Of a stretch of 64,000 bases of DNA, positions 41,244 through 51,645 are shown in pieces. This stretch comes from Chara braunii (taxonomy: Eukaryota; Streptophyta; Charophyceae; Charales; Characeae): NCBI GenBank assembly GCA_003427395.1, contig BFEA01000065.1, positions 3,711,294-3,775,293 of the forward strand. Reading direction: 5' to 3'. Position numbers and translations under genes: made by a program. Each line of letters begins with the position of its first letter. Within the stretch, counting starts at the first letter, position 1. The notes beneath the pieces are model-generated. The model was not told where the DNA came from. It was given only the letters and a program-made list of their open reading frames with translations, and did no database searches.

Positions 41244-42498
41244 ATGGCTGCGGCCGCTGCTGCAGCAGCCGCTGCGGTGGTCAACCCCAACCAACAGCCT
41301 AACCCGCGTGCGCCGCCTGCACGAGCCCCTGCGGCTCCACCAGATCTTTATTTATTTCATCCAGCCCACCATCTCGCTGGAGCATGGTTAGCCACGCTCC
41401 GAGCTCAGCGGTATATGAACGATGAAGCTCAGATCAACATCCCCGCGCGGATGGGTGGGGACGCCCATCATTGGTATAGCACTTATGTATGGGTGGATCT
41501 TCCCACATTCGAGCGGGATTTCATGAACCACTTCGATTATGTTCACCCCGAACAAGCACTCTATATGATCAAGGATCGAGTCCAGAAACCACTCGAATCC
41601 ATTACCGAGTATCGGAACAGATTTCATCGAATGTTTGTAAAGACTGAGCGAGGCGAGCAGGTAGGCTGGGCCCTGTTCATTGATGGACTATGTAACAGAA
41701 TGCTTCGGGGGAAGCTACGTAAAAACTTTTCTTCCATTAACCACACGCTGCAACAAATTATGGACGTTGCCGAAGAAATGGAGCGGAAGTTCGCAGCTAG
41801 CTTCTTAGAAAATGAGGATTATGGTAGAGAAGGAGACTCGTCAGAACTTGTGAAAGCAAGGGCGAAACTGGCCGCACTGCAAAACAAATTCGAAAACATG
41901 GGATTCGTAGCCGGACCCGTTACGTATGTAGAACAGGTGACATCGAGGACCGCACCATGTGGAGCGACTGTAAACAAGCAGATCCCGGTAATGGCGTCCC
42001 CAACTGTAACTCAGCCACCTCCACCGCCACCCACCATCGAGTCACCCGCAAGGGCGAATGAGTCTGCTGCTATCTTGGAGCTAACTAAAACATTGGTTAG
42101 TCTAATCCAAGAAAGCAAGAAGGAACAACGAGAGCACAACACCCGATTAGAAGCTATGATGCGGAATATGCGACCCATTGTGAATGCAGGGAGGCATGGC
42201 GGCTGCACAAGTTGCAGCGGGGCCAGCCGGGACAACGGCAAATGCCTGTTTTACATGTCATCAACCGGGACACTTGGCCCGAGATTGCCCCCATCGGGCC
42301 ATGCAGCCTCGAGCCGGGGTCGTGCCTGCAGCTGCAACTCCCATAGCTAACGGCCCGGGACGTGTAGGAGCCGTGATGGATGATCAGGGGGGGAGTAATG
42401 GAATGATGATTTCCAGTGAGGAAGCAGCCGAGCTTATCCCGCTGGAGCAGTATGTATCACTAGGATACCCGGGGCTGGGAATGATTGGGACAATCTGA
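41244..42498 (+). pseudogene. Gag of the 13-kb element, with CCHC knuckle in a shifted frame
   Basis: The ATG at 41244 has good context (gcgccATGG) and opens with a run of Ala. Residues about 50-190 carry the Retrotrans_gag pattern (PARMGGDAHHWYSTYVW, FERDFMNHFDYVHPEQ, YRNRFHRMF, FIDGLCNRMLRGKL). A coiled-coil-like stretch (SSELVKARAKLAALQNKFE) follows. The frame runs to 42350, but the zinc knuckle (CFTCHQPGHLARDC, C-x2-C-x4-H-x4-C) lies in the frame of 42184-42498, so a one-base shift near 42190 is required. It could be a mutation or a programmed shift. I see no classical slippery site. The second frame continues into protease through a TGA at 42496-42498. Confidence 0.85.
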
Positions 42499-42540
42499 CC
42501 GGATCTCGAATCCAGAGATGTCGCCGAATGGCGACCTTCG

Positions 42541-44022
42541 TTGAGCAAAATGGAGACGGGAGGCCCTACCTTTGTTACAGGGGAAATCGATGTCCTTGAT
42601 GTCACCCGAGCACTGGATCATCGAATCCCTCTCCCAATCGGCCACCTACTCTCCATTTCGGAACAGGCGAACAAACGTATGATGCAGCATTGCAAAGCGA
42701 ACCGGAAGCGATTTGCCCTTGCACGCGCTCAGAAGGCGAAGGCGCCGACTTCAAAGGAAAAGGCGGACTTCGCCCCTGACCCCATCCGAGTCGGATTGAT
42801 ACAGAAAGATGACCACTTTCTTCGGATTAAGCCGATTCCGTGGAAGTCAACCGAATGTGATATTGAAGTCTGGGGAGTGCCGTATAGTGCGGTCATAGAT
42901 TCGGGAGCGGCTGTCCTAGCGATATCACTCCGAGTAGTCGAGAGAGGGGGTAGGAAGAATGATTTGATTATGCTAACGGAGAAGGACCAGCTCGTATCGG
43001 ATGACGAGGAGATGATCAAGACAGTAGGGGGACTGACGAATGTCGCGTCCCGATTGGGAAAAGTGCATGCTTTAGGAGATGTTGTGGTGCTGGATGTGAA
43101 TACGTATGACGTTCTTTTCGGGCTTCTTGCATTGGTGGCGCTGCGTGCTAATTTAGACTTCGAACGCTGATCCGTCATTCTCCGGAATACCGGGGGAAAG
43201 CCGTATGTAATACCCATGAGACTAACTCTTCGAACGTCGGTTAAGGTAGTACCCCGAATTTCTCCGAAAACAATGGGAGCGCTCCGCATGGTCCCCTGGA
43301 GTGCACCTGTGGACGGAGGCCAATCATCGAATGACGCGGGGAGCGACGACGATGACGATCCAGTCGTTACACGGTTAGTACGACAGCGGATTCACTACCC
43401 GCCGCCTCGCACTATTGCGCGTACCATGCATCTAACCACACAGAATGCCCATATGATGATCATGGGAGAACCCCTCGTACAGATTTCGAGGCTGGTTGAT
43501 TCCTTGGAACCCCCTCGGACCCTGTACGAAGGTGTATCTCCCCTTCTCCTTCGGTATAGTGACAAAAGTTCCTTTTGTGATCTCACTGGCTTACCTCGAT
43601 CCCTGCTTCAGCCCACAAAAGAGGTTCAGTTGTTGCGTCTGGGAGCCGAAGCAGGTTCTTTGGAACCCCCTCAGCGCATCGAGGCAAAATCCGATGAACT
43701 CGGGATCCAAATCTCGCCCAAAAGCATGCACTGGCGAGACATCTGCGACGGGATAACCCCCGAAGGCCATACAACGATCAGGGAGGAGGAAGCACAGATG
43801 GTGGCCACTGTGTTTTCTTGGAGATCGGATCACTCTTTTATATCTGCACCGCCTGACACTACTCGGCGTATACACACGAAGCAGGTTAACGTTCGGATTT
43901 TGGATCAAATGTATGAATTGCATGTGCCCCAGTATGTACCTGATGAGATCCATCGACTGATCGCTGATATTTTAATAGAGTATCAAGGGGCGATTAGCGT
44001 GTCCGATGCCGATATTGGGTAA
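42541..44022 (+). pseudogene. Protease and protease-RT linker of the 13-kb element
   Basis: It is in the same frame as the zinc knuckle. The retropepsin active site reads VIDSGAAVLAIS at about 42889-42924, and the C-terminal VLFGLLAL pattern at about 43108-43131 has F where relatives usually have L (ILG/VLLG). A TGA at 43168-43170 splits the frame, which then continues from 43216 to 44022. The linker is acidic (SDDDDDPVV), then ends YELHVPQYVPDEIHRLIADIL. The protease would mature the Gag-Pol polyprotein. Confidence 0.8.
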
Positions 44023-44048
44023 TCTGTGGTCGTTCAGCATGAGACTCG

Positions 44049-45429
44049 TTGACAGAGCGCAAGACGGCCTTGCAACGAATCAGGGAATTTGAGGCAAATG
44101 AATGGATTGAGCCTGCCACCGGTCCCTGGTCGTTCCCAGTTGTATTGGTTCCTAAAAAGAACGGGTCGGTCCTCATATGCATCGATTATCGAAAGCAAAA
44201 TGATATCACGATTAAAGATGTGTATCCCCTTCCCCGGATTAATGATCTGCTTGATGCGATCGGGTGTGCTAACTAGTTCAGCAAGTTCGACATTCGGCAT
44301 GGGTTTCATCATATCTTGGTGAAGGAAGAAGATCGGCCCAAGACCGCTTTCGTTTTGTTTGAAGGCACGTGGCAGTGGGTTCGGTGCCCGATGGGAATCT
44401 GCAATGCGCCTGCCACGTTTCAAAGGGCGATGAACGTGACTTTTCATAATTTCGTCAATAAGACAGCTGACTCAGGGGATGATTAACTTCTACATCATTG
44501 TGTACATGGATGACATTCTGGTGTACTCGGACACGTTTCACGGACACGCGCAGCACATCGAATGGTCGTTGGGTGCGTTGAGAGACGCAGGTTTCAAGAT
44601 TGCGCTGGAAAAGAGCGAGTTTTTCCTCCCGGAAATCTCATTCTTGGGGTATGTCGTAACACGAGGAGGCCTGCGGCCGGACTCTCGAAAAGTCGCGGCG
44701 GTCAAAGAGGCCCCGGTTCCGACCTCACTGACGCAGGTTCGAGCCTTCTTGGGCCTGGCCTCGTATTACCGACGGTTCATCAAGGGGTTCGCGGTTATAG
44801 CAAGGCCTCTAACAAACCTGCTGCGAAAAGAACAGCCCCTTCATTGGGATGACGAGTGCGACCAGGCCTTCGAGGCCCTGAAGGATGCTCTCGTCACGAC
44901 CGCGATTCTGATTCGACCGGACCCCTCTCGGCAGTTTATTCTCATCACCGACTGGCAGCCGGAGGCTATCTCGACCATTCTGGCACAGAAGGGAAACGAT
45001 GGGAAGGAGCATGTCATCGAGTACGCTTCCCGGACGGTGCCAGACGAGCGACGAAATGATTCCGCGCCACAAGGACAATGCTATGCGGTAGTGTGGGGTA
45101 TCCAGCACTTCCATCCGTATTTGTACGGTCAAAAGTTTCTGCTCGTCACTGACCATGAACCTCTGTTGGCTCTGAAAAAGCTAACCAACTACATGGGCAT
45201 GATCGGATGATGGGCAGTGCGGTTGCAAGAGTATGAGTTTGACATTGTTCATCGAAGAACGGAGAGACACAGCAACGCCGACGGACTGACACGTTTGCAC
45301 CGACCCGGTAAAGTACCAAAGGCGGAAGAAATCACACCGTGGAAGGACCCGGACATCAATAACGGTCCAAAGTACGGAGAAGTTGTGGTTATTCCACGTG
45401 GCAAGAAGCCGGTGAAGGGCAATGGGTGA
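44049..45429 (+). pseudogene. Reverse transcriptase and RNase H of the 13-kb element
   Basis: RT begins with REFEANEWIEPATGPWSFP, LVPKKNGSVLICIDYRKQND and YPLPRINDLLDAI. A TAG at 44274-44276 stands where Trp is usual. The frame then reads PMGICNAPATFQRAMN (about 44390), shifts near 44455, and continues with the catalytic VYMDDILVYS (44503-44514), FLGYVVTRGG and RAFLGLASYYRRFI. RNase H follows (LITDWQPEAISTIL, then VIEYASR and VTDHEPL), with TDWQ where TDAS is typical. A TGA at 45208-45210 precedes WAVRLQEYEF, a position where Arg is usual. HSNADGLTRLHR closes the connection. The catalytic Asp pair is intact. Confidence 0.9.
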
Positions 45430-45498
45430 CGGAGGTAATGTCCAGAATCCCTCTCTTTCTTCCCCATCCTCTTCTTTCGACCCCTTCCTGACAAATTT

Positions 45499-45660
45499 TG
45501 CTATTTCTGCGAGGCAATCTCTCGAGTCTATTCCGTCCACATGTGTCCTATAGGGAGGGGATATGTTGAATGGGTAGACAGTCGGAAATGTGTCGCACGT
45601 GCTCATGGTGCGTGCATAGAGTATCGGAGTAGTGATAAACCCTGGTTCTGTCCCTTATGT
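45499..45660 (+). pseudogene. PHD-like Cys/His zinc module upstream of integrase
   Basis: In the pol frame, CYFC, then VEWVDSRKCVARAHGAC, then WFCPLC give C-x2-C ... C-x4-H-x2-C-x12-C-x2-C. That is the second half of a PHD finger (Cys4-His-Cys3) with the usual aromatic before the last Cys pair. The expected third ligand is a Trp or is replaced by the Cys of HMCPIG. Two stops (45427, 45436) lie just before it, so it is read only through them. PHD fingers bind histone tails, so a targeting role like that of a chromodomain is conceivable. That is inference. Confidence 0.5.
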
Positions 45661-47133
45661 CGCACTGACAAGATTCCGACAGAAGCCCGATTCCTCGATG
45701 CCACGTCGGAAGGCCCTGACAAAATTCAGAAATTTAGAAGAACGGAAGTCTGGACAGATGTCGCCTTGATAGCCACTGTGGTAGGGAACTCCCTCGAAAC
45801 CTTCTCCAAGGAGGATCGGAGGAGGGCCAATGAAAGAGCACGGGATTACCGATGGGTGGGCGGACGGTTAGAAAAGCGTAAAACAGACGGCAGTGGGGCA
45901 TGGTTAGTAGTTCCGCACCCGTTTATGTGGTACGACTGGGTATGGACAACCCACGAGGAGACGGCGGTGCATTTTGTCGTGCGTATTACTGAAGCTGCGA
46001 TTGACAGAAATCAATGGTACTGGTCCAATATCCGGGACGACGTTAAATTCATCGTCCAACACTGCCAGGTCTGCGCTGCTGACAAGGCGCCAACCCAACT
46101 GCCTAGGTCGATAGTCCCATCGGTGGTTGAACAGCCATTTCAGAGGGTTAGTATGGATACTACTGATATAGTGGTGCCCCCCGGACCGAATAGTTGCGAC
46201 TGTTCAATTCTGCTGGTTTTCGTCGACCACTTTTCTAAATGGATCGAGGCCTACCCCTGTAAGACACGACAAGCCGCAAAAATCGCGCGGTACGTCAACC
46301 GTTTTCTAGGCATGCACCAGGACACCGAAGAGATCCTCACCGACAATGGGGTTGAATTTAGAGGAGAAGTCGAGAGGACCCTGGTCATACACGGCGTCTC
46401 CATACGGCACACGGCCCCACACATGTCCTTGTCTAACGGATTAGTGGAAAACGCGAGTAGGGTGATAAAAACAGCCTTGCGACGGAATATTGCGGCACGT
46501 GACCCCCGACCCTGGCTTGATATTGTCGACCACATCTTGACGATCCATCGCAGAATGCCCCACGAATCGACGGGCCTAAGCCCCTTCCAGTTGCGGACCA
46601 ATAGTGTCGCGTGTGTGTCGATACCGAGCCTCCCCGACGAATCAGGTCTCAACCGACGCCCCACAAGGGCCACCGCTCGGGACAAAGCCAAAAGGCACCT
46701 GGAACTTATGGAGCGGTTCCTACCTAGACTGGCCCGGAAGCGACAACGGTCCACCGAATTGGCCCATGGCCGACAGGTCCGGAGTTACGAGGCCCGGAAT
46801 GGGAATGCGGGTCCTAGGACCTAGTATAAGTTAACGGACATCGTGCAGGTAAGGAAATGTGCGCGCCAGGGTAAACTAGCGCCACGATTCTTCGGCCAGT
46901 ATCGAGTGATTGAACTCTGACCCAACGGCATGGACACCGTGCGCCTCGCTCCCGAGGTTTGCGGCAGTCGATCGGCTCGCCCGATCACACGCCACGTGTC
47001 CTATCTCCGTCTTCTTCCCTCTGTTCCGTCTCCTTCTCCATCAATCTCTCCCGATGACGACTCTATCTCCTCTGCATCTCCTTCTCCTTCTCAATCTCTG
47101 TCGGATACGCCGTCACCATCGCCGTCGCCATGA
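45661..47133 (+). pseudogene. Integrase of the 13-kb element
   Basis: The frame is continuous with the PHD-like module. The zinc-binding HHCC region spans about 45952-46080 (HEETAVH and HCQVC). The catalytic core has MDTTDIV (first Asp about 46157), LTDNGVEF (about 46336) and NGLVENASRVIK (Glu about 46449). After a TAG at 46822 the frame gives QVRKCARQGKLAPRFFGQYR, a GPY/F-type module, then a TGA at 46918. It continues NGMDTVRLAPEV and a Ser/Pro-rich tail to TGA 47131-47133. No chromodomain is seen. The final stop overlaps the next ATG as ATGA. Confidence 0.88.
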
Positions 47134-47605
47134 GCTTTATGGAGGAGAGAGCTCTAAGTGAAGAAGCGCTGGTAGCACGTGGGAATTTGACACTGCGGCA
47201 GGTACATCATCCTCGTCTTAGTCCGGACCTTCAGTGGCTTGCGCAATTCTTCTGCTCCAGGGGCGTCTACGCGGCAGCAGAGATCCACGTCGGTGGGAGG
47301 GCTGACGCGATCATATTGGCCGAAGCTGTCGGGTTGCGGCAGCGAGCATCTGTGCGCGTCGGCCGGATAACGGTGGTAGTTAATTTCAGTGGAGATCTCA
47401 CGGCGATCCCCCCTGCCGACACTCGAGAATCAAGGTGGCGTTGCTGCTGTCGGTGCACAATCTTCAGAACGAGTGGACCCAGCTCCTGGCGCACCAAGGG
47501 GACGTGATCACAGCAATCCGAGCGATCGAATACAACGGCCTTCGGCTGGATCGGCGTGACCCGCCGACGCAATTACCCCCTCTCATCCCCTTCCATCCCC
47601 GATGA
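47130..47605 (+). pseudogene. Accessory ORF B between integrase and 3' LTR
   Basis: The ATG at 47130 overlaps the preceding stop (ATGA). The frame is open to 47507. A one-base shift near 47430 gives a more protein-like continuation (KVALLLSVHNLQNEWTQLL) ending at TGA 47603-47605, which again overlaps the next ATG (47602) as ATGA. About 155 codons. The first part (ALSEEALVARGNLTLRQ, SRGVYAAAEIHVGGRADAI) has no family I recognise and no signal peptide or membrane segment. Confidence 0.5.
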
Positions 47606-48448
47606 GCTCCTTCCCAATCTCTACTTTCGAGCTTCCTTCTTCGTTCCCCACCTTTTGGCAATCTGATCTTCATCCCCGCCTCTCCTTCTGCATAAATCCT
47701 CTGGTTGTTCCCCTCCTCGATCCCTCTCAATGGGACGCGTGGCGCAGACACTTCATCGAACTCTCACTGTGTTTGGTGGAAGTACGGGTGGCGTGGACGA
47801 GGGATGAGAGAAATTACCCGCGGTCTGAGCGATTGGAGCTCCTTTTGATTCAGGCATGTTGGACGAAAGTAGAGGGGGACCTTCTCGGTTTTCTATTCGG
47901 GTCAGTGCGTCCAGGCTGTCGGAGGCTCCTCACCCAGGAGCTTACGGTCCCGATTGCGCAGCTGGCCGACGATCTTGACGTCAGCATTGTCTCCCAGGTC
48001 GACCCGCGCTTGGTGCCCCACGTCACCTCGCGCACGCTGTCGCCGTATCTTCAGTGGTCAGCTTGCGTGGAGGGTTTCCCATCGAGAATTCCGCCTTCAC
48101 GGTTGGATTATTTGGATCCACTCGACATCGTGGATCCCGCGTTCTACATACCGCCGTACGAGGACGAATTGGAGTCCCGGAAGAAAGTTCGGAGGAAGAG
48201 AAGAAGAATCCGAACGAAAACGGAGGGGAGCCAACACAGCAACAAGAAGGAGAAGAAGACGAGCTCCTGCAAACGGAGAACGAAGAGGAAGCAGAAGAAG
48301 AAGACAGCGAGCAAGGGAGCGGTGACGACATCGGCACGCCGACGAGGATCCCCAACTAGAAATTGCGCCGGTTGTTGATCTTCCGATCAGCAACGATCCA
48401 ACGCTCGACCCGGAGCCACCTCAGCCAGGCGACGGCGATGTGGCCTAG
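47602..48448 (+). pseudogene. Accessory ORF C between integrase and 3' LTR
   Basis: A frame of 258 codons (47602-48378). The N-terminal 190 residues look globular (INPLVVPLLDPSQWDAWRRHF, LSLCLVEVRVAW, CWTKVEGDLLGFLFGSVRPGC). After PPYEDELES the given frame turns into a basic Lys/Arg run. The alternative frame through 48200-48359 is strongly acidic (EESSEEEKK, GEEDELLQ) and more natural, so a frameshift near 48180 is likely. A third frame ends at TAG 48446-48448. No homology recognised. It is in env position but has no membrane helix, so I do not call it env. Confidence 0.5.
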
Positions 48449-49088
48449 ATGGCTGGGCCGTCCGTTCGTCGGCTTCCTTCCCCACCGCGACACCGACGAC
48501 GAAGCAGCTCCCCCTCCGCCTCCCTCTCCCTCGCGGCCCGTCCCGCACTTCGAGCACGTCGAGATGAGGCCGATCGGTCTTCGTCCTCGGGCTCTGTCTC
48601 TCCGACCCCATGACTTCCTCACCCTGCGCCAGCTCACCCGTTCCGCCGTCTTCCCCCTCAATCCCTTCCCCCATGACACTTTCCGTCATTACTTCTCCAT
48701 CCGTCTCTCTGTCACAGTCTATCCCCACTCATCCTCCCGGCATGCTTCCCCTGAGTTCCCTCTCCATGTACTTCTTTTTAGCGTAGGATGGCGTCGTATC
48801 AATGCCGTAGAGGTTTATTGCCTCATCACGGGGTTAATCCCCGCATGTGGCCACCGCGATCGCTTTCGCGCGGCGTTTCTTAGAACCTTCACCACTCTCT
48901 ATCCTGACTACCTCGCTACTCTCCCCACTATTGGCCGCCGATTTCCCCGCTTCCATAGAATCGTCCATCATCGGAGCCTTCCGGAAACGGACGATGAGCT
49001 GGAACGTTTCTTCCCGCCTATCCCAACTCATCCCCCATCAACACCTCTGCCTGCCTATCGTCTTCCTTTTCCTCTTCCCCACGAGTGA
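48438..49088 (+). CDS. Accessory ORF D between integrase and 3' LTR
   Basis: The frame opens upstream at 48363, but an ATG at 48438 just before the ORF C stop is a likelier start (MWPRWLGRPFVGFLP). It is about 216 uninterrupted codons. A Pro-rich start is followed by a segment (FPHDTFRHYFSIRLSV, LHVLLFSVGWRRINAVEVY, GLIPACGHRDRF) whose spacing resembles ORF C, then DDELERFFPP and a Pro-rich end. It stops at 49086-49088, about where the 3' LTR might begin. No known domain. Confidence 0.45.
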   Translation: MWPRWLGRPFVGFLPHRDTDDEAAPPPPPSPSRPVPHFEHVEMRPIGLRPRALSLRPHDFLTLRQLTRSAVFPLNPFPHDTFRHYFSIRLSVTVYPHSSSRHASPEFPLHVLLFSVGWRRINAVEVYCLITGLIPACGHRDRFRAAFLRTFTTLYPDYLATLPTIGRRFPRFHRIVHHRSLPETDDELERFFPPIPTHPPSTPLPAYRLPFPLPHE

Positions 49089-49232
49089 CGACGACCAGGA
49101 TATGACTGTCGCACAGCATGACTTCCACACTCGTTCGCACGGTATGCGGCAGAAGAAAAGATCAACCATCCACGGCCAATCAATCGAAGATGATCGACAC
49201 GTCAGCTAGCAAGCAGGAGCTTGCTTATCTTT

Positions 49233-51547
49233 GGAATGCACGAGGAAAAGGGGGTGAAACTTGGTCGGATGGATGCGGAGTGCGCGCCCAGTGCGCGATT
49301 AATAAACGTTGACATCGCTTTTTTTCTTTCGTTTCCCTTCTTTTAATTTTGTTTTGTCGAACTTTTGGGCGCGCAGACATCGCGCGGGAATTTTGGTGTC
49401 TCTTTTTGAATTTCCTTCTTGAATTTTCGTTTCGAATCTTGGTCGGAGCCATACGGCCTTCGGAATTTTGATTTTCTTTTTCGGACCTTTTCATCGGCAG
49501 GTTAGCTAGGAATTTAAGAATTTTTGAATTTCTGTTTTTCAGGGGCGCTGCTTTGCGTGTTCGCGTGCTCTTTCTTGCTGCTGCGCCAGGACCTTGATTG
49601 ATTGGCGCCTTAATCCTTTTGCAACAGTAATTTTGGGCGCACACTTTTGTAACTGTATCTTTCTGTTTCTTGCTTCTTATTCTTCCCGCCTCGTTTCTTC
49701 CTCTCTCCCCTCCCTCGCTGGGTAGCTGCGTTTGCATGTTCGAATCGATGCGTGGAGTTGGGTACGTCCCCCACGCCGCGGCCCGACCGTGCAAACGTAA
49801 GCACTCCCTTTCTCCCATCTATCTACGTCCTTGTAATTCCATGTTCTTCACGCATGCATGCACGCTATAAATTCTGGCTGCGCGATTAACCTTCTCTCTT
49901 AACAGCTGCTGGAAGCTCGGAGTTGCGCAATCGAGAGGGTCGGCGCATGAGCGAAGTAAGAGGTGAGTGAAGGGGGAGTCAGGCGACCCGACGAGCTGGT
50001 GCCGAATGCGCTGGGTTGACGCGGGCCACGACAGACTGTGGGCGCGGAGCGAACCTGACGGGCGCAAGAGGACTAAGCGGGGTGACGGCTTCATGTGTTG
50101 GTGCGCGACGACGGATTATCGGCATCGGAGAGAGAGAGAGAGGAGAGAGAGTTGAGGTTGAAGATGGCCATGGATTTGCGCTTTTGTTTTTGGTCCTTTT
50201 TTTATCTGTGTACAAAAATTTTGGTGTCGATTACGGGCAACTTGCCCTTGTCTTTGCGGCCATATACTCGTCTTGTTGTTCGATTTGATTCTTTTTTTTT
50301 TTTTTTTTCTGTATCGATGCTTTCTCCTTTTTCGTTCCTTCTCCGGAATCCTCTTTTGCAAATGATGTATGGATGGTTCGCTCACCTTTGCATTTCCGTT
50401 TTTGATCGTTTCCTTTCGAACCCTCGTGCATAATGACTGAGAATGGGGATTGCATGTTGGCGTGATCAGTAGAGTGTGTTGGCTTGTCGAATCTTACGGG
50501 TAGTCTAGAGCGCACCACCCGACGTGCCATATGGGCACCTGCAAGTGCGATCTGAATGGAGCGCGGCTTACATGTGTCCATACCACTCGGACTCGCCAAT
50601 CGCATCCTGGCTAACGCCCGTAGTCAGCCCATCACTGAAGTAGGAGTCGACGTCAACCGGGATCGGGTTACCCATCACGCGTAAGTGCGCGTAAGTGCGA
50701 CTTGTTCGCATCTCTCTTACGCACTTACGAGCGGTGATCTCCTCGATTAACTTATCCCCCAAGGCGTGAGTGATGAAAGAATGACGAGCTCACGGAGTTC
50801 CGACGTATCTTTGAATTCCGAGGATTACGAGTCGTATTTCGGGTACCGGGAAATCTGGGAAGAAGAGCAACTCCGATTACCGGGAAATTTGAGAAACCCG
50901 GTGTTCCCCTGCCTCACGGAAAACGATAGATTTTGCGCTAGGGAATTCCATCTCGCTGTGCGAAGCGACCCACGGATACCCGACTACCCAAACACGTACA
51001 ACACGCAGTATTTCATAACCCCCGGCTTCGTCCTTATCACCACTAATTTCCCNCCCCCGGCTTCGTCCTTATCACCACTAATTTCCCGCCATACCACCTC
51101 CTCCTCCCCTATCATCAGCTTACAGTAGTGCCGTGAAATTTCATAGCACCTTATTGGCCCTCCACCCCGCGCAGAGGCTGCAGCCGATGTGCCCATACCC
51201 GAACCCCCAGAGCCTCGGCATCTAGGCATAGTTCCCACCAACCCACGCCACGTGGCGGACCCCGAAGGGGTGGGCCCCAAGGACCGCCTCGGTAGGCTCC
51301 GCAGAACTGGCGATCATGTCAGGATCGGACGGCCCCGCACAACCAGCGTGCAAGCCCGCGCCCGTAAATTTTCCCAGTGCTCTATTGCATCTCTGCCCCT
51401 GAACTCGGCCACAGAAGATCCCAGTTCCGACCTGGGACTTCAACCCCCACTTCCCCAAAAATCCTTGGCACACCCCTGTTCGCACTTCCAGGCCCCCATC
51501 CCACTCCGATCAGGAGGTCGCGCCGGGCGTGAGGTTAGGGCGTCACA
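49233..51547 (+). repeat. 3' LTR of the 13-kb element
   Basis: It is homologous to 38714-41077. In the first 150 bases after TGAAACTTGG I count about seven differences. A purine run (gaggaaaaggggg) at 49242-49254 directly before TGAAAC may be the polypurine tract. The end gttagggcgtcaca supplies the canonical CA terminus. A 10-bp tandem addition (cgtaagtgcg) near 50690 and a single N at 51053 with a local duplicate distinguish it from the 5' copy. Confidence 0.85.
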
Positions 51548-51645
51548 GCAGAGCAGCCCTTTGTTGCACCATGCTTTGCCAAAAATGCTTCTTGTGTTTG
51601 CTGCAAAAAGTACTTCCCCATTTGAATCCAAGACTCTTGGATTAT
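51548..51645 (-). pseudogene. LINE-D piece 3
   Basis: About 98 bases on the minus strand read DNPRVLDSNGEVLFAAN, RSIFGKAWCNKGLL, aligning with the DNPLICLPSKESFSAGG...FGRAWMERGI stretch of LINE-C ORF2. It is bounded by the GCAG target of the LTR element and the 16-bp target of the 2.55-kb insert. Confidence 0.8.
51630..51645. repeat. Target-site duplication, left, of the 2.55-kb retroposon (16 bp)
   Basis: aagactcttggattat here equals 54198-54213. The right copy merges with the poly(A). Confidence 0.85.

Larger units (their letters stand above)
38552..51547 (+). mobile_element. 13.0-kb Ty3/gypsy LTR retrotransposon with extra ORFs
   Basis: Plus-strand order: 5' LTR (38552-41077), primer site (41078), gag (41244), zinc knuckle, protease, linker, reverse transcriptase, RNase H, a PHD-like module, integrase (to about 47133), additional reading frames (47130-49088), 3' LTR (about 49233-51547). 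The outer termini TGTGACG and CGTCACA are inverted. The two LTRs share 38714-41077 / 49233-51536. The first about 160 bp of the 5' LTR has no match at the 3' LTR, and the last about 11 bp of the 3' LTR is missing from the 5' LTR, so one or both LTRs have been altered. It is inserted in LINE-D. No chromodomain found. Confidence 0.88.

Noticed and set aside
46910-49088. An envelope gene in the 13-kb gypsy element
   Set aside because: The extra ORFs lie in env position, but I see no signal peptide, fusion peptide or transmembrane helix.
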